From the NCBI GenBank assembly GCA_030428705.1, contig JAUIDI010000003.1:186001-250000 (forward strand): a stretch of DNA of 64,000 nt, given 5' to 3'. Position numbers and translations under genes: made by a program. The notes under the pieces were generated by a model that worked only from the letters and a program-made list of their open reading frames with translations, did no database searches and was not told the origin of the DNA. The stretch comes from Bacteroidia bacterium (GTDB lineage Bacteria; Bacteroidota; Bacteroidia; Flavobacteriales; Flavobacteriaceae). This document shows positions 27,201-34,785 of this stretch, in pieces (position 1 is the stretch's first letter; each line of letters starts with the position of its first letter).

Positions 27201-27695
27201 ACCTTGGGCCCCAAATATGGAAGGGATATGAAGATAATCGCCCAGGCGGTTGCCCGATTGAATCAGAATGATATCCAAAAAATCGAACAAGAAGGCGAAA
27301 TATCGCTGGAAATTGAAAATAAAATCATTAATTTACAGTTACAGGATGTAGAGATAGCCTCTCAAGATATCGAAGGCTGGTTAGTGGCCAGCTCGGGGGC
27401 TTTGACCGTAGCTTTGGATGTTACGATTAATGATGCGCTTAAAAATGAAGGTATCGCGAGGGAACTTGTCAACCGGATTCAAAATATGCGAAAAGATTCA
27501 GGTTTTGATGTTACCGATAGAATAGACATCAAAATCTTAAAAGACGGGTTGGTCGAAAAAGCGGTCGAGAGCAACCTGAATTACATTAAGAACGAAACGT
27601 TGACCGCTGAACTTGATTTAGAGGAAATATTGGAAGATGGCACCGAGGTGGCATTTGATGAAGTGAACACTAAATTGTTTATTGAAAAACACTAG
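24297..27695 (+). CDS. ileS: Isoleucyl-tRNA synthetase
   Basis: Class I aminoacyl-tRNA synthetase of 1132 aa that charges tRNA-Ile. The HIGH-type motif is GMPGIHHVMAR (about 52-62), and the KMSKR loop is GKKMSKRLGN (about 680). The CP1 editing domain lies between them (LAWTTTPWTLPSNTAL, GTGIVHTAPTFGADD). DQTRGWFYTLHAI precedes KMSKR. The long C-terminus belongs to the longer, eukaryote/archaea-like IleS type common in Bacteroidota. The dksA-like gene follows after two bases, giving the order ileS, dksA-like, (adhesin-like), lspA. Confidence 0.96.
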   Translation: MKFADYNGLDLPKAAEEVLHYWKENHVFEKSVSLREGCPSYVFYEGPPSANGMPGIHHVMARTIKDIFPRYKTMKGFQVKRKAGWDTHGLPIELGVEKELGITKEDIGKKISIEEYNEACKKAVMRYTDVWNEMTERIGYWVDMDDPYITYKSKYMETVWWLLKQIYDKGLIYKGYTIQPYSPKAGTGLSSHELNQPGTYQDVSDTTVVAQFKAIEDTLPTFLQDEGTIYFLAWTTTPWTLPSNTALTVGPKIDYVLVETYNQYTFEPMNVVLAKNLVGKQFSGKFVQVKTKPELLGYVSGDKKIPFYVVKEFKGKDLVGIRYEQLLDYTLPYQDAENAFRIISGDFVTTEDGTGIVHTAPTFGADDMLVAQKADPPVPPMLVLDENNNPVPLVDLQGRFRPEMKELGGKYVKNEYYDDDKVPERSVDVEIAIRLKEENKAFKVEKYVHSYPNCWRTDKPILYYPLDSWFIRITDIKDNMFDLNQTINWKPKATGEGRFGNWLANANDWNLSRSRYWGIPLPIWRTDDGKEEIMIGSVAELKSEMAKAVEAGILEKDIFEDFMIGDMSEENYEKIDLHKNVVDRITLVSASGKKMKRESDLIDVWFDSGSMPYAQWHYPFENQELVDEGKAFPADFIAEGVDQTRGWFYTLHAIATMVFDSVAYKNVVSNGLVLDKEGKKMSKRLGNAIDPFETMNDHGPDATRWYMISNANPWDNLKFDLDGVVEVKRKFFGTLYNTYSFFALYANIDGFDYSEADIALSERAEIDQWILSELHSLIKVVDDAYGDYEPTRAARAISDFVQENLSNWYVRLSRRRFWKGDYQKDKISAYQTLYTCLETVAKLSAPIAPFYMDQLYRDLTGTTKREVFESVHLSDFPEYDSSFVNKELESKMQKAQTISSLVLSIRQKERIKVRQPLQKIMIPVLGKKERDEINAVADLIKSEVNVKEIELLDDASGILVKQIKPNFKTLGPKYGRDMKIIAQAVARLNQNDIQKIEQEGEISLEIENKIINLQLQDVEIASQDIEGWLVASSGALTVALDVTINDALKNEGIARELVNRIQNMRKDSGFDVTDRIDIKILKDGLVEKAVESNLNYIKNETLTAELDLEEILEDGTEVAFDEVNTKLFIEKH

Positions 27696-27697
27696 AC

Positions 27698-28081
27698 ATG
27701 GCTACAGATTTAAAAGTTAGGTATTCAGATAAGGATTTGGAGGAGTTCAAAGTACTTATAGAAGAAAAAATAGAAAAGGCCAAAAGCCATTTAGAACTTT
27801 TAAAAAGTTCGTATATGAACGATGGCAATAATGGAACGGACGATACCTCGCCAACATTCAAGGCGTTTGAAGAAGGTTCGGAAACCATGAGTAAGGAGGC
27901 CAATACGCAATTGGCGATAAGACAAGAAAAGTTTATCCGCGATTTGAAAAATGCGCTTTTGCGAATTGAGAATAAAACATATGGCATTTGTCGAGTGACC
28001 GGTAAGTTGATCAATAAAGAGCGACTGAAACTGGTACCCCACGCAACGTTGAGCATCGAGGCCAAAAATATGCAGAAGTAA
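27698..28081 (+). CDS. TraR/DksA-family protein without a full zinc finger
   Basis: Cytoplasmic protein of 127 aa with an N-terminal coiled-coil (about 10-55), the acidic middle typical of DksA-like proteins, and a C-terminal globular part YGICRVTGKLINKERL followed by PHATLSIEA. Only one of the four zinc cysteines remains. From memory, this is the normal form in Bacteroidota rather than decay. DksA proteins bind RNA polymerase through the secondary channel. The conserved neighbourhood ileS-dksA-lspA supports a housekeeping role. Confidence 0.88.
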   Translation: MATDLKVRYSDKDLEEFKVLIEEKIEKAKSHLELLKSSYMNDGNNGTDDTSPTFKAFEEGSETMSKEANTQLAIRQEKFIRDLKNALLRIENKTYGICRVTGKLINKERLKLVPHATLSIEAKNMQK

Positions 28082-28084
28082 AAA

Positions 28085-28112
28085 AAACGTCCGCCACTGG
28101 CGGACGTTTCTC
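28085..28112 (+). terminator. Terminator after the ileS-dksA unit
   Basis: AAACGTCCGCC-ACT-GGCGGACGTTT, an 11-base perfect stem with a preceding A-run and a short T-rich tail. Confidence 0.75.
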
Positions 28113-28129
28113 TTTATAAAAGAACGCGA

Positions 28130-28750
28130 ATGAGAATTGTGTTGCTTTTCGTTGCGCTATCATCTTTCCACTTTATCCATGCTCAAAAAGTCGTTAAGAA
28201 ATCAATTGTCGATCCGGACACCTCATTGATCCAAATTGATGCCACGAACTGCTTTCAAATAAATCTTTCGACGGTCAACACCGATGAGGTGATTATTGAA
28301 GCTACCATGGATGGCGAGTACAGGACAGATTTGTTATTGAGTGTTCAAAAGAAAGGGAGTACGTTACAAATAGCAACCGGGTTTCAGCCTAATTTTAAAA
28401 ATCCCAATGACAAACTAAGTGCACATAAGATGGTTTCGATCGCTCTGGATATCAAATTGCCCCTTTATCAATCGGTCCAGGTTTTTGGAACTAATTGCAA
28501 TGTCGATGCTATAGGAAATTACAAAAATCTTAAAGTAACCTTAGATGACGGTCATTGTCATTTATATGATATTGTTACGGTCGCAGAGATCAGAACCGGA
28601 AGCGGCAATATCGAGGTTCAAAGTGAGAGTGGGTTTTTCGAAGCAACAAGTAAATACGGAACAATACAAAAAGAAAATATGCCTAATGGCGAAAATCGGT
28701 TCATTCTGACATCTACCACAGGTAATATCGAGATAAAAAAAACCGATTAA
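28130..28750 (+). CDS. Exported DUF4097-like beta-repeat protein
   Basis: Predicted periplasmic or surface protein of 206 aa with a signal peptide (SSFHFIHAQ). The body is all beta, with repeated short strands (LQIATGFQPNF, VQVFGTNCNVDAIGNYKNL, VAEIRTGSGNIEVQSESG, ILTSTTGNIEIKK). These resemble the putative auto-transporter adhesin head/DUF4097 beta-solenoid fold. No catalytic residues seen. It lies between dksA and lspA and has its own terminator-bounded unit start. Function unknown. Confidence 0.72.
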   Translation: MRIVLLFVALSSFHFIHAQKVVKKSIVDPDTSLIQIDATNCFQINLSTVNTDEVIIEATMDGEYRTDLLLSVQKKGSTLQIATGFQPNFKNPNDKLSAHKMVSIALDIKLPLYQSVQVFGTNCNVDAIGNYKNLKVTLDDGHCHLYDIVTVAEIRTGSGNIEVQSESGFFEATSKYGTIQKENMPNGENRFILTSTTGNIEIKKTD

Positions 28751-28756
28751 TATCCC

Positions 28757-28764
28757 TATTTTTG
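28757..28764 (+). promoter_or_regulatory. -7 promoter box for lspA
   Basis: TATTTTTG, 19 nt before the lspA ATG at 28784. Confidence 0.5.
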
Positions 28765-28783
28765 CCCCTCATATTTTGAATCG

Positions 28784-29464
28784 ATGAACTTAAAAAAGTC
28801 CCTATTACTAATCATTGCTATTTTAGTAATAGACCAAATCAGCAAAATTTATATCAAGACCAATTTTGTATTGGGCGAATCGGTCGATGTTTTTGATTGG
28901 TTCAAAATTTTGTTCATTGAGAATGAAGGTGCGGCATGGGGTGCAAAACTAAGCGATGTGTTGCCGATTTCTGAGAGTTCGGGCAAACTCTTTCTTACAA
29001 TTTTTCGCCTTTTTGCCATTGTTGGTATTGGGTATTGGCTTTACGATGTGATACAAAAAAAAGCCTCCAACATACTGATCATGGCCGTTTCATTAATTTT
29101 TGCCGGAGCTCTTGGCAATATTATTGACTCAATATTCTATGGGATAATCTTTGACGACAGCAATAACAATGTAGCCACTTTGTTTTCCGATGAACCTTAT
29201 GGCGGAATTTTTTATGGTAAGGTGGTAGACATGCTCTATTTTCCGTTGGTAGATACAACTTGGCCTGAATGGGTACCTCATTTTGGCGGAAGGAACTTTC
29301 GTTTTTTTGAACCCGTCTTCAACATTGCCGATACTTCCATCAGTACCGGGGTTGGTATCTTATTGGTTTTCAATAAGCAGGCTTTTGGCCATACCAAGGA
29401 TGAAGAAAAAGGAGTTGATATAAAATTGGAAGGTCATACGGAAGAATCATCGGAAAACTTATAG
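28784..29464 (+). CDS. lspA: Lipoprotein signal peptidase (signal peptidase II)
   Basis: Inner-membrane aspartyl protease, 226 aa, that removes the signal peptide of lipoproteins. Four transmembrane helices. The catalytic Asp residues are in GALGNIIDSIFYG (about 117) and FNIADTSISTGV (about 184). The enzyme is longer than the E. coli form owing to an inserted loop between these, usual for Bacteroidota. This window alone encodes several lipoproteins that need it. Its end overlaps the folate cyclo-ligase gene from the other strand by 31 bases. Confidence 0.94.
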   Translation: MNLKKSLLLIIAILVIDQISKIYIKTNFVLGESVDVFDWFKILFIENEGAAWGAKLSDVLPISESSGKLFLTIFRLFAIVGIGYWLYDVIQKKASNILIMAVSLIFAGALGNIIDSIFYGIIFDDSNNNVATLFSDEPYGGIFYGKVVDMLYFPLVDTTWPEWVPHFGGRNFRFFEPVFNIADTSISTGVGILLVFNKQAFGHTKDEEKGVDIKLEGHTEESSENL

Positions 29465-30012
29465 ATTCGCTCTGGAGTGACACAATAATCCAATCGGATA
29501 TCATGTTGATTGGTTTCAATGATTTCTTCTTCGGCTTCGAATAGCGATAAACCTACTTTTAAGACTTCAGGGCGGCATGAATTCAAGAACCGGTCGTAAA
29601 ACCCTTTTCCATAACCCACACGGTTTCCTATTTTGTCGAAGGCCATAAGAGGTAGAATCACCACATCTATTTTTTTTGGCTCAATCTCTATACCATCGAC
29701 TGGTTCGGGCACTCCCCAATCATTTTCTTTTATTTTGGTAGCATCGGTCAAAAGAAAATGTCGTAAAGTACTCTTGGAAGCGATTTTGGGCAGAACGATG
29801 TTTTTGTCTTTTCCTTGAAGGATCGATAGGATAAAAGTCGTATCAATTTCCCTTTTTCTGGAAATGGGTAGAAATAAGTGATAATAGTCAAAGGACCAAA
29901 TGGGGAGTTCGAGAAGCTTATTGGCAATACTTAAACTGAAATTGAGAAGTGTTTGTGGCTCTAGGTTATTTCGAAGTTGCACGTAATGAGCGCGCAAATC
30001 TTTTTTCAACAT
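29434..30012 (-). CDS. 5-formyltetrahydrofolate cyclo-ligase
   Basis: Cytoplasmic enzyme of 192 aa that converts 5-formyl-THF to 5,10-methenyl-THF using ATP. MLKKDLRAHYVQLR at the N-terminus and the signature VVILPLMAFDKIGNRVGYGKGFYDRF (seen here in two pieces, PLMAFDKIGNRVGYGKG and FYDRFL) with GYGKGFYD are diagnostic. The length fits. It stands alone, convergent with lspA. Confidence 0.93.
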   Translation of the reverse strand: MLKKDLRAHYVQLRNNLEPQTLLNFSLSIANKLLELPIWSFDYYHLFLPISRKREIDTTFILSILQGKDKNIVLPKIASKSTLRHFLLTDATKIKENDWGVPEPVDGIEIEPKKIDVVILPLMAFDKIGNRVGYGKGFYDRFLNSCRPEVLKVGLSLFEAEEEIIETNQHDIRLDYCVTPERIYKFSDDSSV

Positions 30013-30055
30013 TCGGGGTGATATGATTTTTGCGATTTTTGAATCGCATGCAAAA

Positions 30056-30142
30056 CTATTCTTTTGCCGCTACGGCATAATATACTTTGAAGAATAACAT
30101 TAGCATTAAATATAGACCGAGGGTTATGATGTAGTTGTCCAT
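30056..30142 (-). CDS. Possible 28-aa membrane miniprotein
   Basis: ORF from ATG at 30142 to TAG at 30056, upstream of the cyclo-ligase gene on the same strand. Its product, opening MDNYIITLGLYLMLMLFF, is one hydrophobic helix with a short charged end (AVAAKE). The size and character match small membrane subunits or regulators, but no family is recognised. Evidence is only the intact frame and the coherent membrane-helix pattern. No exact -7 box precedes it. Confidence 0.35.
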   Translation of the reverse strand: MDNYIITLGLYLMLMLFFKVYYAVAAKE

Positions 30143-30546
30143 AGGGGAAAATGATTTTGATGCGTTAAATTTAAATAAAAAAATTCTTCGAAATCCTATT
30201 AAATGCAACTTTTTATCGACGAAATACATCTTTTTATAAAAAATTTAACGTTTAAATAACGCTATATTTTCATCATTGAGTTTTAAAATTCTAGTATTCA
30301 GATTATTAAGATAAATTTTTAAAAAATAAAATGAAAAATAAGGTCAAGATTTGCAAGAACTTTCTTTTCGACCTAAAAATTTGCTAAAACACATATAGTT
30401 ATTTTTTAAGCTTTCCTTTTTGTCTTGAAAATAGTAAAACAAGACAGAAGCGGTTTTTCGTTAAAAAAGGCAAAAACGAGATACGGTTTTGTAAAAACAT
30501 AGTAATTTAACCTATGATATAGTTAAATCGGAATCCGCGCGAGTTC
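30143..30546. other. AT-rich intergenic region upstream of uvrC
   Basis: About 400 bases with long A and T runs and no convincing gene, terminator or exact TAnnTTTG box. A short element TTTAACGTTTAAATAACG near 30246-30263 has partial symmetry and resembles TTATTTAACGTTTGC at 41296-41310, upstream of another gene. Otherwise nothing supportable. Confidence 0.5.
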
Positions 30547-32334
30547 ATGTCCCAAATTCCCTTAAAAATACAATTGAGTACTTTGCCACAAGGTCCTGGG
30601 GTATACCAATTCTTTGATGTTGACGAAAAGTTGATTTATGTCGGCAAAGCCAAGAACCTAAAAAAAAGGGTCTCTTCATATTTTACGAAAAACCATGAAT
30701 ATGGTAAGACTAGGGTGCTGGTAAAAAAGATTGTCCGGATTAAGCACATCGTTGTTCCTTCCGAATCCGATGCACTTTTGTTGGAGAACATACTAATAAA
30801 GAAGCATCGGCCGAGGTATAACGTGTTGCTCAAAGACGACAAGTCTTATCCTTTTATCTGTATAAAAAATGAACGATTCCCTAGAATCTTCCCCACCAGA
30901 AAATTGGTAAAGGACGGGTCTGAGTACTTTGGCCCCTATACCAGTATGAAGACCGTGAGAACCCTGTTGGAACTCATCAAAAGCGTATATCCGTTAAGAA
31001 CCTGTAATTACCATCTTTCCCAAGAAAAAATTGATTCTGGCAAATACAAAGTGTGTTTAGAATACCATTTGGGAAACTGTAAAGGCCCATGCGAGGGACT
31101 TCAAGACGAAGAGGAGTATAATCGCCAAATCGATGATATTAGACAGATTATCAAGGGCAATTTTAAATCGTCTTTAAATTATTTCAAAAGACAAATGAAA
31201 GTTTTGGCCGACGAAATGAAATTCGAGGCGGCCCAGCGTATCAAAGAAAAAATAGACGTACTTGAAAACTATCAGGCAAAGTCGACAATAGTGAACCCTA
31301 AAATCAGTAATGTCGATGTCTTTACCATTGTTTCAGATGAGACGTTGGCGTATGTTAATTTTCTGCAGCTTTCCCATGGTTCTATTGTAAGGTCGCATAC
31401 CATGGAAATCAAAAAGAAACTGAACGAGAGTGACCAAGACCTGTTACAACTTGCTATAGTCAATATACGCGAACGATTTAATTCAGAATCAAAAGAGATC
31501 TATCTGCCTTTTGAAGTTACGGTGCCCCAAGGGCTTAAGGTGACGGTTCCCAAATTAGGTGACAAGAGGAAAATTTTGGAACTATCGGAACGAAATACCA
31601 GGTTCTATAGGCAAGAACGTTTCAATCAAATCAAGATCATCGACCCTGATAGGCACACAAATCGCATTATGGCGCAAATGCAAAAAGATTTGCGTTTGTC
31701 CAGTGAACCCCGTCATATCGAATGTTTTGACAACAGTAATATCCAAGGCACGAATCCGGTGGCGGCCTGTGTGGTTTTTAAAGATGGCAAACCGTCCAAA
31801 AATGAATATCGCCATTACAATATCAAGACCGTGGATGGCCCCGATGATTTTGCCTCGATGGAAGAAGTAGTTTTTAGGCGTTATAAACGGCTGCTTGCAG
31901 AAGATGAACCATTACCGCAATTAGTAATAATAGATGGGGGAAAAGGCCAGTTGTCATCGGCCTTGAAAAGCCTGGATAAACTTGAGCTTCGAGGAAAGAT
32001 AGCGATTGTCGGAATCGCCAAAAAATTGGAGGAAATCTATTTCCCGGGAGATTCTATTCCGCTCTATTTGGATAAAAAATCCGAATCCCTGAAAATAATA
32101 CAACAATTACGCAATGAGGCGCATCGATTTGGTATAACTTTCCACAGAAACAAACGAAGCAAGGGGGCAATCAAATCAGAACTACTCGATATTGACGGGA
32201 TCGGCGAAAAAACAGCAGAAGAACTATTGAAAAACTTTAAGTCGGTCAAGCGCGTGAAGGAAGCGCCTATGGAGAAGTTGGCCGAAAAAGTCGGCTTGGC
32301 CAAAGCAAGAATAATTTATGAAACATTCCATTAA
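30547..32334 (+). CDS. uvrC: Excinuclease ABC subunit C
   Basis: Nucleotide-excision repair nuclease, 595 aa. The N-terminal GIY-YIG domain (GPGVYQFFDVDEKLIYVGKA) makes the 3' incision. A UVR motif lies at about 210-245 (MKFEAAQRIKEKIDVLENY). The C-terminal RNase H-like domain holds IECFDNSNIQGTNPVAA and LVIIDGGKGQLSSA with the catalytic Asp residues for the 5' cut. The helix-hairpin-helix region is LLDIDGIGEKTAEELL. All parts intact. The patatin-like gene begins at its very end. Confidence 0.96.
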   Translation: MSQIPLKIQLSTLPQGPGVYQFFDVDEKLIYVGKAKNLKKRVSSYFTKNHEYGKTRVLVKKIVRIKHIVVPSESDALLLENILIKKHRPRYNVLLKDDKSYPFICIKNERFPRIFPTRKLVKDGSEYFGPYTSMKTVRTLLELIKSVYPLRTCNYHLSQEKIDSGKYKVCLEYHLGNCKGPCEGLQDEEEYNRQIDDIRQIIKGNFKSSLNYFKRQMKVLADEMKFEAAQRIKEKIDVLENYQAKSTIVNPKISNVDVFTIVSDETLAYVNFLQLSHGSIVRSHTMEIKKKLNESDQDLLQLAIVNIRERFNSESKEIYLPFEVTVPQGLKVTVPKLGDKRKILELSERNTRFYRQERFNQIKIIDPDRHTNRIMAQMQKDLRLSSEPRHIECFDNSNIQGTNPVAACVVFKDGKPSKNEYRHYNIKTVDGPDDFASMEEVVFRRYKRLLAEDEPLPQLVIIDGGKGQLSSALKSLDKLELRGKIAIVGIAKKLEEIYFPGDSIPLYLDKKSESLKIIQQLRNEAHRFGITFHRNKRSKGAIKSELLDIDGIGEKTAEELLKNFKSVKRVKEAPMEKLAEKVGLAKARIIYETFH

Positions 32335-32335
32335 A

Positions 32336-34621
32336 ATGGACAGCCTGTGCCCAGCTATGTTTAGAAAAGGTATTTTATTATTGTCTCTTATGGTCAATGT
32401 TTTGTTGACCGCACAAGACAGAAAGCAGGGTAAGGATTTGAAGGTCGGCCTCGTACTTAGTGGCGGTGGCGCAAAGGGCTTGGCCCATATTGGAGCTTTG
32501 AAGGTAATCGAAGAGGCCGGGGTAAAAATCGACTATATCGGAGGTACCAGTATGGGAGCGATTGTCGGGGGGCTGTACGCGTCAGGCTATACGGCCAATC
32601 AGTTGGATTCGATTTTCAGAAATACCGATTTTGTCACTTTGATTGAAGATAACCTTCCTCGGGGGGCGAAATCGTTCTATGAAAAAGAAGCTTCCGAAAA
32701 ATATGCGTTGACACTGCCCTTTAACAATTTCAAGGTTTCGTTCCCACCTGCATATTCAGGCGGTCAGAATATTTACAACGAATTGGTAAGGGTACTCTAT
32801 CATGTTAAGGATGTCAGTGACTTCAGTAAATTATCCATTCCCTTTCTTTGCATTGCCACAGATGTCGAGACCGGAGAAGAGGTAATATTGGATCGGGGGT
32901 ATTTACCGGAGGCCATTATGGCTAGCGGTACTTTGCCTTCACTTTTTGAACCTGCTACAATGGGAGACAGAGTGTTGATCGATGGGGGGGTGGTCAATAA
33001 TTATCCGGTTGAAGAGGTCAAAAAAATGGGAGCGGATGTAATAATCGGGGTCGATGTACAACATGGACTCAGAGATCGTGAGGCGTTACTTTCGGCAACG
33101 GAAATCTTGTTGCAGATCAACAATTATCGAACGGCATTGGATATGGTGGAGAAATCGAAACTTACCGATATATATATCAAACCCGAAATGGGGGATTATT
33201 CGGTAATCGATTTTGACGCGGCAACGAAAATCGTCGAGAGTGGAGAAACCGCTGCAAGGCAAAATTATAACGCTCTAGAAAGGATTTCCGAACAACAACG
33301 ACACGATCGCGCATTGGTGAAATATGTAGATGTCAAGGATACCATTATAGTAAAGCAACTCATTTTAAAAGGAAATGAAAACTACACCCGTGGATATGTA
33401 AAGGGCAAGCTTCGTTTCGATCTGGACAAGAAAATAACCTTTGAAAAACTACAACAAGGCATCAGTAACCTTTCGGCGACCGATAACTTCAAAACCATAA
33501 GATACGAGCTTTTGTCGAATGATGATGGTGTGGATCTGGTACTCGATCTTAATGAAAACCCCAACAAGACCTATATTCGCCTCGGTGCCCACTACGACGA
33601 TTTGTACAAGACCGCTGCACTGCTGAACGTGACCTATAAGAAGCTGTTGACCAAAGATGATGTTGCCTCGCTCGATTTTATTATTGGCGACAATCTCAGG
33701 TATGATCTTCAGTATTTTGTGGATAAAGGATCCTATTGGAGTTTTGGGATAAACTCAAGGTTCAACGCATTTAAGCAAGATATTAATTTTGACCTGATAC
33801 AAACGAATTTTAATGTTCCGAACGATGCTGGGCTGAACAATATAAGATTGGATGTGACCGATCTAACGAATCAATTTTATCTTCAAACTTCTTTAAAGGA
33901 AGAATTGGTATTTCGTATCGGGGCGGAACATAAGTTTATCAAATATAGTACCAATACCTTGGGGGAATCCTTTGGCGATGAAGTTGCGTCTTCATCGATT
34001 TCGTCTTCTAGTAGAACCATCTTCGAGAAAAGTAGTTTCTATAGTACTTTTGGTCAACTCATTTTAGATAGTTATGATGACAAATACTTTCCGTCGAGGG
34101 GATTGTATTTTAACGGTGATTTCCATTTTTATCTGATTTCCTCGGATTACAATGATAATTTTAAGGAATATTCAATAGCGAAGGCCAGAATGGGCGGGGC
34201 CTTTCCGATTTTCAAGAACGTTTCCTTGAATCTGGAGACCGAAGGGGGGTTCAAGCTGGGAACCTCTAATGTAACTACCTTTGACTTTGTATTGGGAGGT
34301 TATGGTACGGACCTTATCAATAACTTTATCCCCTTTTATGGATATGATTTTCTAAGTCTGCCCGGAAACAGTTTTGTGAAAGCTTATGGTAGATTGGATA
34401 TTGAGTTTGCACCAAAGAACCACTTGCTGTTCGCCGCCAATTTTGCCAACGTGGATGATGACCTCTTTAGAACCGCCGAATGGTTTACCGCACCGGATTA
34501 TTCCGGATACGGAATTGGTTATGGATGGGAATCCTTTTTAGGCCCAGTTCAAGTTATTTATTCATGGTCGCCCGAAGTTTCGGATGGTAATTTTTTCTTT
34601 AGTATAGGATATTGGTTTTGA
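32336..34621 (+). CDS. Patatin-like phospholipase with BamA-type C-terminal barrel
   Basis: Protein of about 760 aa combining a signal peptide (MFRKGILLLSLMVNVLLTAQ), a patatin domain and a POTRA plus 16-strand surface-antigen barrel, as in PlpD-type type Vd autotransporters. The patatin catalytic dyad is visible: GGTSMGAIVGG (Ser about 68) and DGGVVNNYPV (Asp about 220), with oxyanion loop SGGGAKGLAHIGAL. POTRA-like segment about 345-415. It ends with an aromatic residue (YWF), typical of outer-membrane barrels. Start choices are ATG 32318, 32336 or 32357; the last begins directly at the signal peptide. Probably a surface or secreted lipase. Confidence 0.9.
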   Translation: MDSLCPAMFRKGILLLSLMVNVLLTAQDRKQGKDLKVGLVLSGGGAKGLAHIGALKVIEEAGVKIDYIGGTSMGAIVGGLYASGYTANQLDSIFRNTDFVTLIEDNLPRGAKSFYEKEASEKYALTLPFNNFKVSFPPAYSGGQNIYNELVRVLYHVKDVSDFSKLSIPFLCIATDVETGEEVILDRGYLPEAIMASGTLPSLFEPATMGDRVLIDGGVVNNYPVEEVKKMGADVIIGVDVQHGLRDREALLSATEILLQINNYRTALDMVEKSKLTDIYIKPEMGDYSVIDFDAATKIVESGETAARQNYNALERISEQQRHDRALVKYVDVKDTIIVKQLILKGNENYTRGYVKGKLRFDLDKKITFEKLQQGISNLSATDNFKTIRYELLSNDDGVDLVLDLNENPNKTYIRLGAHYDDLYKTAALLNVTYKKLLTKDDVASLDFIIGDNLRYDLQYFVDKGSYWSFGINSRFNAFKQDINFDLIQTNFNVPNDAGLNNIRLDVTDLTNQFYLQTSLKEELVFRIGAEHKFIKYSTNTLGESFGDEVASSSISSSSRTIFEKSSFYSTFGQLILDSYDDKYFPSRGLYFNGDFHFYLISSDYNDNFKEYSIAKARMGGAFPIFKNVSLNLETEGGFKLGTSNVTTFDFVLGGYGTDLINNFIPFYGYDFLSLPGNSFVKAYGRLDIEFAPKNHLLFAANFANVDDDLFRTAEWFTAPDYSGYGIGYGWESFLGPVQVIYSWSPEVSDGNFFFSIGYWF

Positions 34622-34680
34622 CCGATTAAAGGGTATTTTGCTTCTTTTTTTCCGATATTTGTACTAACGGATATTTGAAC

Positions 34681-34731
34681 ATGCTGCAACAACGTATCGA
34701 TATAACTTCCCATCTCAGGGCCATGTGGTAA
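34681..34731 (+). CDS. Possible 16-aa leader peptide upstream of hppD
   Basis: A complete short frame encoding MLQQRIDITSHLRAMW, starting 55 bases before the hppD ATG. Two direct repeats, CGATATTTG and CGGATATTTG, lie immediately upstream (34652-34678). Its coding is continuous and ends in an aromatic residue, so a leader or attenuation role is conceivable. This is inference from position alone. Confidence 0.3.
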   Translation: MLQQRIDITSHLRAMW

Positions 34732-34785
34732 TTTTCGATCTATCTATCGAAAAAGGTTTTATTGTATCACTTCTATAAACAAAAA

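Noticed and set aside
27960-28081. Loss of zinc-finger cysteines in the DksA-like gene as a sign of decay
   Set aside because: From memory, the same single-Cys form (ICRVTGK) is standard in Bacteroidota; the gene is intact and in conserved context.
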